From the NCBI GenBank assembly GCA_963842235.1, contig CAWJFT010000003.1:186001-250000 (forward strand): DNA of 64,000 bases, in the 5' to 3' direction. This DNA comes from JACDAN01 sp963842235 (lineage in GTDB: Bacteria; Actinomycetota; Thermoleophilia; Gaiellales; Gaiellaceae). The translations under genes and the position numbers were made by a program. Shown piece by piece: positions 43,668-52,957 of the stretch; the first letter of the stretch is position 1; each line of letters opens with the position of its first letter. The notes under the pieces are model-generated. The model was given only the letters and a program-made list of their open reading frames with translations, did no database searches and had not been told where the DNA came from.

Positions 43668-45556
43668 TCGCGTCGGCCTGGGTCTGCCTCCTCTCGCCGC
43701 TCGCGGCGGCGGCGTTGATCACCCTCGGCGGTACGTGGATCACGAGACGGCTGGCCGGCTACCTCGCGACGCTGTCGGTGCTCGTCTCCTTCGTCGCCGC
43801 CCTGATCGCGTTCTTCAAGCTCCTCGACGAGAGCCCCGACGAGCGGTCACATACCTCGACGCTCTGGACCTGGCTGACCGCCGGCGACTTCCGCGTCGGG
43901 CTCTCGATCCTCGTCGACCCGCTCTCGATTTTCATGATGCTCGTCGTCTCGGGGGTCGGCTTCCTGATCGTCGCCTACTCGATCGGGTATATGGACGGCG
44001 AGGACGAGGAACGCCGCTACTTCGCCTACATGGCGCTGTTCGTCTTCTCGATGCTGCTCCTCGTCCAGAGCGGCGACCTCCTCATCCTGCTCGCCGGCTG
44101 GGGGCTCGTCGGGCTCTGCTCGTACCTGCTGATCGGCTACCACCACGAACGGCCGCAGGCGGTCGCTGCCGCCAAGAAGGCGTTCATCATGAACGCGTTC
44201 GGCGACGCGACGATGGCGCTCGCGCTCTTCCTGCTCATCCAACGCGTCGGCACGCTGGAGTACGGGGCCGTCTTCTCGGCGATGGACAGCATCGGCGGCG
44301 ACTGGGCGATCACGCTGATCGCGCTCGGGCTGCTCGGCGGCGCCGTGGCCAAGTCGGCGCAGATCCCGCTGCAAACCTGGCTCCCGGACGCCATGGAGGG
44401 CCCCACTCCCGTCAGCGCGCTGATCCACGCGGCGACGATGGTGACGGCGGGCGTCTACATGCTCGTCCGCCTGAGCCCGATCTTCGAGCAGGCGCCGAAG
44501 ATCCAGGATCTCGCCGCGGGGCTCGGTGCGCTCACGCTGCTCGTCGCCGGCCTGATCGCGCTCGTCCAGACCGACATCAAGCGCGTCATCGCCTACTCGA
44601 CGATGTCCCAGATCGGCTACATGTTCGTCGGCGCGGGGTTGACCACCTACCCCAACGCGATGTTCCACCTGATGACGCACGCCTTCTTCAAGGCGCTGCT
44701 CTTCCTCGGCGCCGGGATCGCCATCCATGCGCTCGTCGGCGAGCAGGACATGCGGAAGATGGGCGGGCTGGCCCGGATGCTGCCCAAGACGTATACGGCG
44801 ATGATCGTCGGGGCCCTGGCGCTCGCGGCGATCCCACCCTTTGCGGGCTTCTTCTCCAAGGATCCGCTGCTCGCGGCCACGCTCGACGCCGGCTGGTATG
44901 GACAGCTGCTCTGGGCCGTCGGCCTGATCGGGACGTTCCTGACCGGCCTCTACGCCTTTCGCATGATCTTCATCGTCTTCGGCGGCGAGCCCTCGCCGTT
45001 CGTCCGCGAGCACCTCCACCGGCCGGGGCATACATTGCCGGCGCTCTGGATGGCCTGGCCGGTCGGCGCGCTCGCCGTCCTGTCCGTCGTCGGCGGCTGG
45101 ATTCAGTTCTCGCCGTTCTGGACTCCACTCACGAGCTTCCTCGAGCCGGTCGCGGCGCCGGGCATCGAGGCCAGCGGAGCGCAGGACGCGGTGACGAGCG
45201 TCCTTGCCGTCGCTCTCGGCCTGCTCGGAATCGGAGTCGCCTGGTGGATCTACTCCGCGCGACGTGCCGAGGTGCCGAGGTGGGCGTTCGGCCAGCGGCT
45301 CCTCGAGCACAAGTTCTACTTCGACGAGGCCTACGACTACGCGTTCTACAAGCCGGCCCACTACGCCGCCCTCGCCGCGATCCGTTACATCGAGGGACCG
45401 CTGATCGGCGGCTCGATCGCCGCGCTCTCGCGGGGCACGCGCGAGCTGAGCACGCGGGTCACAGAGGCCCAGACGGGTCTCCTTCGGACCTACGTGCTGG
45501 CGCTCGGCGGCGGCGCCGCCCTGCTCGCCCTCGTCTTCCTGGCGGTGAAGGCGTGA
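43664..45556 (+). CDS. nuoL: NADH dehydrogenase I subunit L
   Basis: 630 aa, antiporter-like proton-pump subunit with about 15-16 helices. Motifs LLxGWGLVGLCSYLLIGYHHERPQA, TWLPDAMEGPTPVSALIHAATMVTAGVYML and the C-terminal lateral amphipathic helix region are all present. GTGA overlap with nuoM. A long antisense open frame across it is an artefact of composition. Confidence 0.97.
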   Translation: MIASAWVCLLSPLAAAALITLGGTWITRRLAGYLATLSVLVSFVAALIAFFKLLDESPDERSHTSTLWTWLTAGDFRVGLSILVDPLSIFMMLVVSGVGFLIVAYSIGYMDGEDEERRYFAYMALFVFSMLLLVQSGDLLILLAGWGLVGLCSYLLIGYHHERPQAVAAAKKAFIMNAFGDATMALALFLLIQRVGTLEYGAVFSAMDSIGGDWAITLIALGLLGGAVAKSAQIPLQTWLPDAMEGPTPVSALIHAATMVTAGVYMLVRLSPIFEQAPKIQDLAAGLGALTLLVAGLIALVQTDIKRVIAYSTMSQIGYMFVGAGLTTYPNAMFHLMTHAFFKALLFLGAGIAIHALVGEQDMRKMGGLARMLPKTYTAMIVGALALAAIPPFAGFFSKDPLLAATLDAGWYGQLLWAVGLIGTFLTGLYAFRMIFIVFGGEPSPFVREHLHRPGHTLPALWMAWPVGALAVLSVVGGWIQFSPFWTPLTSFLEPVAAPGIEASGAQDAVTSVLAVALGLLGIGVAWWIYSARRAEVPRWAFGQRLLEHKFYFDEAYDYAFYKPAHYAALAAIRYIEGPLIGGSIAALSRGTRELSTRVTEAQTGLLRTYVLALGGGAALLALVFLAVKA

Positions 45557-46962
45557 CGGACTGGCTGGCGACGATCCTGATCTTCCTGCCCGTTGCGGCA
45601 GCGCTCCTCGTCTGGCTGCTGCCGCTCACCGACCGCGGTGCGGGCTCGCTCGCTCTGCTCGCTGCCCTCGCCGAGGTCGGCGTGTGGATCAACGCGGTCA
45701 TTCGCTTCGACTTCGACGGCGGGCTCCAGTTCGACCAGCAGGAGGCCTGGTTCGGGGACCTCGGCGTCTCGTACCACGTCGGGCTGTTCGGCTTCTCGCT
45801 CTGGCTCGTCGGCATGACGGTCGTCGTCATGGCTGCGGCGATCGCGTACGCGTTCTGGACCGGGCGAGTGCGCGCCCGCGCCTACTTCGGGCTCATGCTG
45901 TTCCTGACCGGTGCGGTGGTCGGCGTCTTCTCCGCGCAGGACCTGCTTCTCTTCTACGTCTTCTTCGAAGCGATGCTGATCCCGCTCTACGTCCTCGTCG
46001 GCGTGTGGGGCGGAGCGGGACGGCTCACGGCGACGCTCAAGTTCGTGATCTACACGATGGCCGGCTCGTTGCTGATGCTCGCCGCGATCGTGGCCTACGG
46101 CATCTCCGAGGGGACGTTCGACCTCGTCAGCGGGCCCACGTCGTCGAACGAGTGGCTCTTCCTCGGCTTCGTGGCCGCCTTCGCCGTCAAGGCGCCGCTG
46201 TTCCCCTTCCACGGCTGGCTGCCGGACGCCTATCGCGAGTCGTCCGCCGAGGTCTCTGCCGTCCTCTCCGGCGTCGTCTCGAAGGCCGCCGGCTACGGCT
46301 TTCTCGCGATCGCGATCACGAAGTTCCCGGAGCCGGCGCACGATCTCCGCCCGCTTGTCCTCGGGCTCGCCGCGGCTGGGCTCGTCTATGGATCGCTCGT
46401 CGCGTTCCGCGCACCCGATGTCCGCGGCGTGATCGCGTACTCGAGCCTCGCGCAGATGAGCCTGATCACCATCGGTCTCTTCGCGCTGAACGACCTCGGC
46501 CGCACCGGAGCGGTGCTGCAGATGGTCAACCACGGGCTCATCTCCGCAGCGCTCTTCCTCGTCGCCGGGGCGATCGAGCGCCGGACGGCGACCGGCGACT
46601 TCGACCGCCTCGGCGGGATGGCGCGCGGCCGGCCGGCGCTTGCCACGGTACTGATGGCGCTCGGCGTGATCGCCCTCGCGGTGCCGGGCTCGTCCGCGTT
46701 CGCCGGAGAGTTCCTGATCCTCGCCGGGATCTTCAGCACTGGCTGGGCCTGGGCGCTCGTCGGAGCCAGCGGGATCGTGCTGGCCGCGATGTACATGCTG
46801 CGCCTGATCTCCGCGGTGCTCCACCAGAACGTGGGGGCAGCCGTGCCTGACGAGGCGCTCGACCTCCGGCCTGCGGAGCTTGCAGTCGTCGTGCCGCTCC
46901 TGGGCCTGCTCCTGGCGCTCTCGATCTGGCCGGCGGCGATCACAGAGCACCTCTCGTTCTGA
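45553..46962 (+). CDS. nuoM: NADH dehydrogenase I subunit M
   Basis: 469 aa from GTG 45553. Antiporter-like subunit: LFYVFFEAMLIPLYVLVGVWGG with the functional Glu, KAPLFPFHGWLPDAYRESSAEVSAVLSGVVSKAAGYGF, VIAYSSLAQMSLI. Stop overlaps the nuoN ATG by one base (TGATG). Confidence 0.96.
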   Translation: MTDWLATILIFLPVAAALLVWLLPLTDRGAGSLALLAALAEVGVWINAVIRFDFDGGLQFDQQEAWFGDLGVSYHVGLFGFSLWLVGMTVVVMAAAIAYAFWTGRVRARAYFGLMLFLTGAVVGVFSAQDLLLFYVFFEAMLIPLYVLVGVWGGAGRLTATLKFVIYTMAGSLLMLAAIVAYGISEGTFDLVSGPTSSNEWLFLGFVAAFAVKAPLFPFHGWLPDAYRESSAEVSAVLSGVVSKAAGYGFLAIAITKFPEPAHDLRPLVLGLAAAGLVYGSLVAFRAPDVRGVIAYSSLAQMSLITIGLFALNDLGRTGAVLQMVNHGLISAALFLVAGAIERRTATGDFDRLGGMARGRPALATVLMALGVIALAVPGSSAFAGEFLILAGIFSTGWAWALVGASGIVLAAMYMLRLISAVLHQNVGAAVPDEALDLRPAELAVVVPLLGLLLALSIWPAAITEHLSF

Positions 46963-48437
46963 TGCCGAGACCGTCCGTCGACTGGTTTGCCCTCTCGCCC
47001 TCGCTGATCCTGCTCGCCGCCGCGGGCGTCTGCCTGCTCGCCGCTGTTCTCGTTCCCGCCACAGCGCGGAAGGCGCTCTCCGCGGGGGTTGCCGCCGCGG
47101 GATTCGTCGGCGCGGGCATCGCGGCGGGGTTCCTGTACGCGAAGACCCCCGAGGCGACGCTCGAGGTCGCGGACACCGTCGTGCGTGACCGTTACGGGGC
47201 GCTGGCGCAGATCATCGTCGCCGGCGCCGGCCTGCTCGCCGTGGGCATCTCCTACGGACAGCGGACGCGCGCGGCCCACGTGGGCGAGTACTACGCACTG
47301 CTGGCCGCGGCCGGTGGGGGCATGTCGTTCCTCGTCCAGGCGAACGACCTCATGACGCTCTTCCTCGGCCTGGAGTGGTTCTCGGTCTGCCTGTACATCC
47401 TCTGCGCGATCGAGATCGACGTCGTCAGCTCGCTGGAGGCCGGACTCAAGTACCTGGTTGTCGGCAGTTTCGGCTCCGCCGTCCTGCTCTTCGGCTCGGC
47501 GCTCGTCTACGGCTCGACCGGGGAGCTCCAGTTCGGAGCGATCGCAACCGTGCTCGAGCAGCGCGGGCTCTCGGACGATGGCCTGATGCTCGCCGGCCTC
47601 GCGATGATGCTCGCCGGGTTCAGCTTCAAGGCTTCGGCGGCGCCCTTCCACATGTGGACGCCTGACGTCTACGAGGGCGCGCCGACGCCCGTGACGGCGT
47701 TCATGTCGGCAGCGACAAAGACCGTCGCGTTGGTGCTTGCGCTGCGCGTGCTGGTGACGGCGTTCCCGGGGCAGGAGGACCTCTGGACGATCGCCGTCGC
47801 GGTCATCGCCTGCATCTCGCTCGCCGTCGGGAACCTCGCCGCGATCGTGCAGCGGAACCTCAAGCGGATGCTCGCGTACTCCTCCATCTCGCACGCCGGG
47901 TTCATGCTGATCGCGGTGGCCGCGAACAGCGAGCTGGGCGCTCGGGCGCTGCTGTACTACCTGATCCCCTACGGAGCGGCGTCGCTCGGTGCGTTCGGCG
48001 TCGTTGCAGCACGCGAGCGAGAGCTCGGCGAACGGGTCTCGCTCGACAACATCGCGGGGATGGGCTGGGAGCGGCCGCTCCTCGGAGTCTCCATGTGGGT
48101 CTTCATGCTGGCCTTTGCGGGCCTGCCCCTGACGGGCGGCTTCGTCGGGAAGTTCTACGTCTTCGCCGCCGCCTACGACGCCGGGCTCTGGTGGCTCGTG
48201 ATCGCGGGAGTGATCGCGACGGCGATCAGCCTCTACTACTACCTCGCCGTGATCCGCGCGCTGTACATGCGCATGCCCGCGGAGCTGCAGCTGGCGCCGG
48301 CGGGCGGATCGCCGCCGCGGGAGACGCTCCTGCAGACCACGGTCGTCGCCTGCGTGGCCGTCACGGTCGGCGCCTTCTTCGCCGTCCAGCCGCTCATCAA
48401 CCTGGCCGAGAAGGCCGCGTCGCAGCTCCCCTTCTAG
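46962..48437 (+). CDS. nuoN: NADH dehydrogenase I subunit N
   Basis: 491 aa, third antiporter-like subunit, about 14 helices: LFLGLEWFSVCLYILCAIE, FKASAAPFHMWTPDVYEGAPTPVTAFMSAATK and MLAYSSISHAGFMLI. Last gene of the operon; followed by a 74-nt region of repeats and a hairpin. Confidence 0.96.
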   Translation: MPRPSVDWFALSPSLILLAAAGVCLLAAVLVPATARKALSAGVAAAGFVGAGIAAGFLYAKTPEATLEVADTVVRDRYGALAQIIVAGAGLLAVGISYGQRTRAAHVGEYYALLAAAGGGMSFLVQANDLMTLFLGLEWFSVCLYILCAIEIDVVSSLEAGLKYLVVGSFGSAVLLFGSALVYGSTGELQFGAIATVLEQRGLSDDGLMLAGLAMMLAGFSFKASAAPFHMWTPDVYEGAPTPVTAFMSAATKTVALVLALRVLVTAFPGQEDLWTIAVAVIACISLAVGNLAAIVQRNLKRMLAYSSISHAGFMLIAVAANSELGARALLYYLIPYGAASLGAFGVVAARERELGERVSLDNIAGMGWERPLLGVSMWVFMLAFAGLPLTGGFVGKFYVFAAAYDAGLWWLVIAGVIATAISLYYYLAVIRALYMRMPAELQLAPAGGSPPRETLLQTTVVACVAVTVGAFFAVQPLINLAEKAASQLPF

Positions 48438-48514
48438 CCTTGTAACACAGTGTTACTACCTCGGCGACGCCGCTAGAGAAGCGGCGTTCCGACCTTTGCA
48501 ACACAGTGTTACTA
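48438..48514. terminator. Bidirectional terminator region: hairpin flanked by direct copies of a 15-bp palindrome
   Basis: The 74 nt between the convergent ends of nuoN and the membrane protein contain ACGCCGCT-(5 nt)-AGCGGCGT (48467-48487), flanked by GTAACACAGTGTTAC (48442-48456) and GCAACACAGTGTTAC (48498-48512), each followed by TA and preceded by CCTT(T)G context. The flanking palindromes share the GTAACAC core seen upstream of groES and nuoA. Likely terminates both genes; the flanking repeats may be protein-binding sites. Confidence 0.65.
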
Positions 48515-48865
48515 GGCCTTGAGCTCGCGCGCGATGGCGACGGCGCCCTGGATGCCGACGAGGCCAAGGGTCGCGGTCAACGTCGCGCCGCCGATGCCCG
48601 GCGCGACCGCGTCGAAGCCCGGCGCGCGCACCGCAGCGCTCGCCGTCACCAGCACGAGGCCGAGCCCCCACAGCAGCGCCTGCAGGGACACCTCGGCCGG
48701 CGGCGGGCCCTCGACGGCAACGACGTCTCCGTAGGCCCCGAGCGCGGCGGCGGCGATTACGGGAACGGCCATGAGCAGCGCGTAGAACGCGAGATCCGAG
48801 CGGCCCGCTGCGTCTGCGAGCGCCGCAGCGACGACGAGAGCGACAGGGCCGAGGTGCCGGCTCAC
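48512..48865 (-). CDS. Small integral membrane protein, unknown
   Basis: 117 aa from GTG 48865. Four hydrophobic stretches (VALVVAAALADAAG, FYALLMAVPVIAAAALGAYG, LLWGLGLVLVTASAA, ATLTATLGLVGIQGAVAI) and few charged residues. No known domain. Divergent from the cyclase gene with 38 nt between starts. Longer open frame upstream is antisense of the cyclase gene. Confidence 0.65.
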   Translation of the reverse strand: MSRHLGPVALVVAAALADAAGRSDLAFYALLMAVPVIAAAALGAYGDVVAVEGPPPAEVSLQALLWGLGLVLVTASAAVRAPGFDAVAPGIGGATLTATLGLVGIQGAVAIARELKA

Positions 48866-48903
48866 CGCGCCAGCTTCGGTGCGGAGTAGGCTCTTCCTGC
48901 CGA

Positions 48904-50469
48904 GTGATTCTCTGGCCGCTTGTCTTTGCCGCGCCGCTCGCGGGGCTCGTGCTTCTGCTCGTCCGGCCGGAGCTGGACTTCCACTGGGAGCACCATCCCG
49001 CGCACTTCTGGCTGGTCCTCGGGGTCTCGGCAGTGAGCGTCGCGCTGGGCGCTCTGACCAGCGAGGCGGCGACGCGGCGCTCAGACGCTCGCCTCTTCCT
49101 CGTCTCGATGGCGTTCCTGACAAGCGCCGGCTTCCTCGGGCTTCACGCGCTCGCCACTCCCGGCGTCCTGCTCGAGAACAAGAACACGGGCTTCGTCGTC
49201 GCGACGTCCGTCGGGCTCTTCCTGGCGTCGATCTTCGCCGCCATCTCGGCACTAGACCTGAAGCCCCGGACGGCATCGGCGATCCTGGCGCACCGGCGGC
49301 TCGCTAGGTGGGCACTCGCCGCCGTGATCGTCGGCTGGGGAGCGTGGTCGCTCGCCGAGCTGCCGCCGCTCGACCGGCCGCTTCCGCCCAACGAGGCGGA
49401 CGCGCCGCTCTACTCACTTGCCGTTCCCGGAGTGCTCCTGTACGCCTTCGCCGCCTACCGGTACTGGCAGCTCTACCGACGCCGCCCGGCAACCGTCCTT
49501 CTTGGAGTGACCGCCGCGTGGATCCTCCTCGCCGAGGCGATGGTCGCCGTCGCCTTCGCCCGCAACTGGCACGCCTCCTGGTGGGAGTGGCACCTCCTGA
49601 TGGCGATGGCGTTCGCGATCGTCGCGTTCACGGCCCTCCGCGAGCGGGCACGCGGGGAGCTCTTCGCCGGCCTCTATCTCGACGAGACGCTCGGCCGGAT
49701 CGACCGCCGGTATACGTCAGCGGTGAAGGCGGCAGCCTCTGAAGACCTCGATCGCGAGGAGCTGCGCCGGCGCTTCCAGCTGGGGCCGGAAGAAGCGGCC
49801 GTCGTCGAGCGCGCAGCCCAGGAGGTCGCGGATGTCGAAGGCCTCCTCCGTCCGTACCTCTCGCCGCAGCTCGCCGCCCGCCTGCGCGCCGCGCCGGAGG
49901 TCGCGGAGCTCGGCGGCGAGGAGCGGGACGTGACGGTGCTCTTCGCGGATCTCCAGGGCTTCACGGCCTTCTCGGAACGGCACACCCCGGCCGAAGTGCT
50001 CGAGATGCTGAACGACTACTGGGCGAGAGCCGTTCCGGTCGTGCTCGGCGAGCACGGCGGAATGATCGAGCACTTCGCGGGCGACGCGATCATGGTGGTC
50101 TTCAACGCCGCGGCCGACCAGCCCGACCATCCACAGCGTGCCGCCGGGGCGGGACTGGCGCTCCAGCAGGCCGCCGAGGAGCTCGCCCGGAGCGAGCCCG
50201 GACTCCCGCGGTTCCGCGTCGGGATCAACACGGGGCCGGCGATCGTCGGAAACGTCGGGACGGCCGAGCAGCGCAGCTTCACCGCCATCGGAGACACGAC
50301 GAACCTCGCCTCCAGGCTCCAGTCAGTCGCCGAGCCGGGTCAGGTCGTGATCGGCGAAGCCACCTATCGGGCGATCGGCGACGGCGCCCGGGCGATGCCG
50401 CTCGGCGAGCTGCGGATCAGGGGCAAGGCGGGGCCCGTGGACGCCTACCTCCTGATCGCGCTGGGATAG
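48904..50469 (+). CDS. Membrane-bound class III adenylate/guanylate cyclase
   Basis: 521 aa, GTG start. Residues 1-250 contain about seven membrane helices of no recognised sensor family; 270-330 a linker; 335-521 the class III catalytic domain. Metal-binding Asp in VLFADLQGF and FAGDAIMVVF; purine-site Asp and transition-state Asn/Arg in IGDTTNLASRL, which favour ATP over GTP. The Lys normally in the first specificity position is not obvious (IEHFAGDA). Would make cAMP in response to a membrane signal. Confidence 0.9.
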   Translation: MILWPLVFAAPLAGLVLLLVRPELDFHWEHHPAHFWLVLGVSAVSVALGALTSEAATRRSDARLFLVSMAFLTSAGFLGLHALATPGVLLENKNTGFVVATSVGLFLASIFAAISALDLKPRTASAILAHRRLARWALAAVIVGWGAWSLAELPPLDRPLPPNEADAPLYSLAVPGVLLYAFAAYRYWQLYRRRPATVLLGVTAAWILLAEAMVAVAFARNWHASWWEWHLLMAMAFAIVAFTALRERARGELFAGLYLDETLGRIDRRYTSAVKAAASEDLDREELRRRFQLGPEEAAVVERAAQEVADVEGLLRPYLSPQLAARLRAAPEVAELGGEERDVTVLFADLQGFTAFSERHTPAEVLEMLNDYWARAVPVVLGEHGGMIEHFAGDAIMVVFNAAADQPDHPQRAAGAGLALQQAAEELARSEPGLPRFRVGINTGPAIVGNVGTAEQRSFTAIGDTTNLASRLQSVAEPGQVVIGEATYRAIGDGARAMPLGELRIRGKAGPVDAYLLIALG

Positions 50470-50499
50470 GCTCCGGGCCGCTCAGACCAAGGAGGATCA

Positions 50500-51198
50500 A
50501 TGCCCGACGTCGCACTGACCTGGCTCGGCCACAACGCCTTTCGCTTCGACACACCGGGCGGCAAGCGCGTCTACGTCGACCCGTTCCTCGACAATCCGAG
50601 ATGCCCGGACTCCGAGAAGGAGCCTGAGCGCATCGACCTGATCGCGCTCACCCACGGTCACGACGACCATGTCGGGAGCACCGTGCAGCTTGCGCAGCAG
50701 TTCGACTGCCCGGTGGTGGCAATCGTCGAACTGCGCGGCTGGCTCTCGCTGCAGGGCTTGCCCGAGGACATGGCCCAGGCGTTCAACAAGGGCGGAACGG
50801 TCGAACAAGGCGGCATCAAGATCACGATGACCGACGCACACCACTCGAGCGGCGGCTTCGAGGACAACCAGTTCATCTACCTGGGCGAGCCGTGCGGCCT
50901 CGTGTTCGAGGTCGAAAACGGGACGAAGCTGTACTTCGCGGGCGACACGAACGTCTTCATGGACATGCAGCTGATCGGGCGGATCTACGAGCCCGACATC
51001 GCGATCCTGCCGATCGGCGACCACTTCACGATGGGGCCGCGCGAGGCTGCCGTGGCGCTCGAGCTGCTCGGGGTCAGGCGCTGCTTCCCGTGCCACTACG
51101 GGACGTTTCCGATTCTCACCGGGACGCCTGACGAGCTTCGAGGGCTGACCGACGTCGAGCTGCTCACGCCTGAGCCCGGCGAGACCGTCGAGGTTTGA
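50500..51198 (+). CDS. Metal-dependent hydrolase, UPF0173 type (metallo-beta-lactamase fold)
   Basis: 232 aa. THGHDDHVG gives the HxHxDH metal motif; further ligands in the His of DAHHSSG, FAGDTN and the His of PCHYGTFP. An AAGGAGG ribosome-binding site is 5-6 nt upstream of the ATG, the best in the region. Family usually annotated as a general hydrolase. Stop overlaps the next gene's ATG by one base. Confidence 0.92.
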   Translation: MPDVALTWLGHNAFRFDTPGGKRVYVDPFLDNPRCPDSEKEPERIDLIALTHGHDDHVGSTVQLAQQFDCPVVAIVELRGWLSLQGLPEDMAQAFNKGGTVEQGGIKITMTDAHHSSGGFEDNQFIYLGEPCGLVFEVENGTKLYFAGDTNVFMDMQLIGRIYEPDIAILPIGDHFTMGPREAAVALELLGVRRCFPCHYGTFPILTGTPDELRGLTDVELLTPEPGETVEV

Positions 51199-52292
51199 TG
51201 CGAGAGCGCTGGTTCGGCTCGACCGGCCGGAAGGTGCCGCAGATCGCGGTCGAGGGCGAGTTGGACGTCGATGGGGCGCTCGTGCTCGACGAGCTCGACG
51301 ACGAGGCGCTGCGCCAGGCCTTCGAGGAAGGGAAGCCCGTCGTCGTGCGTGTCGGCTCTGCGGAGGCGGTCCTCCAGGCGCTCGAGCGTCCGGAGGTCTC
51401 GTCGGTGCTCGTCCCTCCCGACCACCGCGAGCTCCTCGACATCGACCTGATCAAGATGACGTACGGGACCTACTCGATCGCAGCCTGTGACCTCGACGCG
51501 GGCCAGTGGGGAGTGGCGACGCAATCGAAGTTCCTGGCCGTCGGGTCGCTCGTCACCTGGGCGGAGCCGCACGTTGGAGCCGTGGCCACCCAGGCCTTGG
51601 CCAACCCGCGGTACGGGCCGGAAGGGCTCGCCCTGCTGCGCGATGGCCTCTCCGCGCAGGAGGTCGTCGACCGGCTCACCTCAGCGGACGAGGAACGCGA
51701 GCACCGCCAGCTCGGCATCGTCGACCGGGAGGGGCGCGGCGCGAGCTACACGGGCTCCGAGTGCCACGACTGGGCCGGCGGGCAGACGGGCCCCGGTTAT
51801 GCGGCGCAGGGGAACATCCTCGTCTCCGAAGACACGGTCACCGCGCTCGCAGACACCTTCGAGCGAACCGCGGGCATCCCGCTCGCGGAGCGCCTGCTGG
51901 ACTGCCTGGACGCCGCGCAAGCAGCCGGGGGCGACAGCCGCGGCCAGCAGTCGGCGGCGCTGCTCGTCGTCGAGAAGGACGGGGGCTACGCCAACCTCTC
52001 CGATTCGCTCGTCGACGTGCGGGTGGACGATCACGAGCAGCCGCTCGAGGAGCTCCGCCGCATCTACGGTCTTCACCAGGCCATCTTCGGGAAGACGCCC
52101 AAAGAGGAGTGGTTGCCTGTCGACGAGGAGCTCGCTGCCGAGGTCAAGGAACGCCTCGCGCGCCTCGGCTTCGAGGGCAAGCTGGACGACACACTCAATC
52201 GCTGGGCGGGCGGCGAGAACCTCGAGGAGCGCGTCGACGGCGCCGAGGCGATCGATCCCGTCGTGCTCGAGGAGCTGAGGAGGCAATCGTGA
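51198..52292 (+). CDS. DUF1028 (Ntn-hydrolase-like) protein with N-terminal extension
   Basis: 364 aa from ATG 51198. The region from about residue 87 (MTYGTYSIAACDLDAGQWGVATQSKFLAVGSLV...) is a DUF1028 domain, an Ntn-hydrolase-superfamily relative that normally starts right at MTYSI. Here ~85 extra residues precede it (acidic, with VDGALVLDELDDEAL). The C-terminal ~90 residues (GLHQAIFGKTPKEEWLPVDEELAAEVKERL) are the putative peptidoglycan-binding-like tail seen in some members. Activity unknown. An internal start at about 51456 would remove the extension. Confidence 0.8.
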   Translation: MRERWFGSTGRKVPQIAVEGELDVDGALVLDELDDEALRQAFEEGKPVVVRVGSAEAVLQALERPEVSSVLVPPDHRELLDIDLIKMTYGTYSIAACDLDAGQWGVATQSKFLAVGSLVTWAEPHVGAVATQALANPRYGPEGLALLRDGLSAQEVVDRLTSADEEREHRQLGIVDREGRGASYTGSECHDWAGGQTGPGYAAQGNILVSEDTVTALADTFERTAGIPLAERLLDCLDAAQAAGGDSRGQQSAALLVVEKDGGYANLSDSLVDVRVDDHEQPLEELRRIYGLHQAIFGKTPKEEWLPVDEELAAEVKERLARLGFEGKLDDTLNRWAGGENLEERVDGAEAIDPVVLEELRRQS

Positions 52293-52957
52293 GCGAGAAG
52301 TTCAAAGTGGCGACGCTTTCCGAGATGGAGATCACGCCGATGCCCGACAACCCCCGGTGGGCCGCCGTTCGGCATCACCTGGGCGTCGGGGCGTTCGGGA
52401 TCAATGCCTGGACCGCGGACAAGCCCGGCATGGAGGTGATCGAAGAGCACGACGAGCTCGGCGCCAGCGCCGGGAAGCACGAGGAGGTCTACGTCGTCCT
52501 CGCCGGCCGCGCAACGTTCACGGTCGACGGCGAGCCGATCGAGGCCGGCCCGGGGACGTTCGTCTTCGTTCGTGACCCGGCTGTCAGGCGAAAGGCGGTC
52601 GCGGAGGAGCCCGACACGACGATCCTTGCGGTCGGAGCGCAGCGGGGCGAGGCTTTCAAGCCGTCGAACTGGGAGCGTTCGGCGCCTGCCTTCGGCTTCT
52701 TTGCGACAGGCGAGTACGAGAAGGCCGTCGAGACGTTGACGCAGGTGCACGAGACCTATCCGGACGACGGAGGCGTGCTCTACAACCTGGCCTGCGCGGA
52801 GAGCCAGATCGGGCGGACCGAGGACGCGATCGAGCACCTGCGGCAGTCGATCGAAGACCAGGAGCGATTCCGCGAGATCGCGAAGACGGACCCGGACTTC
52901 GATCCCATTCGCGACGAGCCCGCGTTCAAGGAGCTCGTCGGGGCCCAGAGCGTCTAA
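52289..52957 (+). CDS. Cupin-TPR fusion protein
   Basis: 222 aa, GTG start overlapping DUF1028 by 4 nt. About 10-115: cupin barrel (SAGKHEEVYVVLAGRATFTVDGEPIEAGPGTFVFV), the HEE giving part of the metal site. About 125-205: two or three TPR-like helical pairs (AFGFFATGEYEKAVETLTQVHETYPDDGGVLYNLACAESQIG). Its stop lies inside the large inverted repeat that follows. Confidence 0.85.
   Translation: MSEKFKVATLSEMEITPMPDNPRWAAVRHHLGVGAFGINAWTADKPGMEVIEEHDELGASAGKHEEVYVVLAGRATFTVDGEPIEAGPGTFVFVRDPAVRRKAVAEEPDTTILAVGAQRGEAFKPSNWERSAPAFGFFATGEYEKAVETLTQVHETYPDDGGVLYNLACAESQIGRTEDAIEHLRQSIEDQERFREIAKTDPDFDPIRDEPAFKELVGAQSV

Noticed and set aside
43847..45361. 504-codon minus-strand open frame opposite nuoL
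   Set aside because: Antisense composition artefact; no recognisable features.
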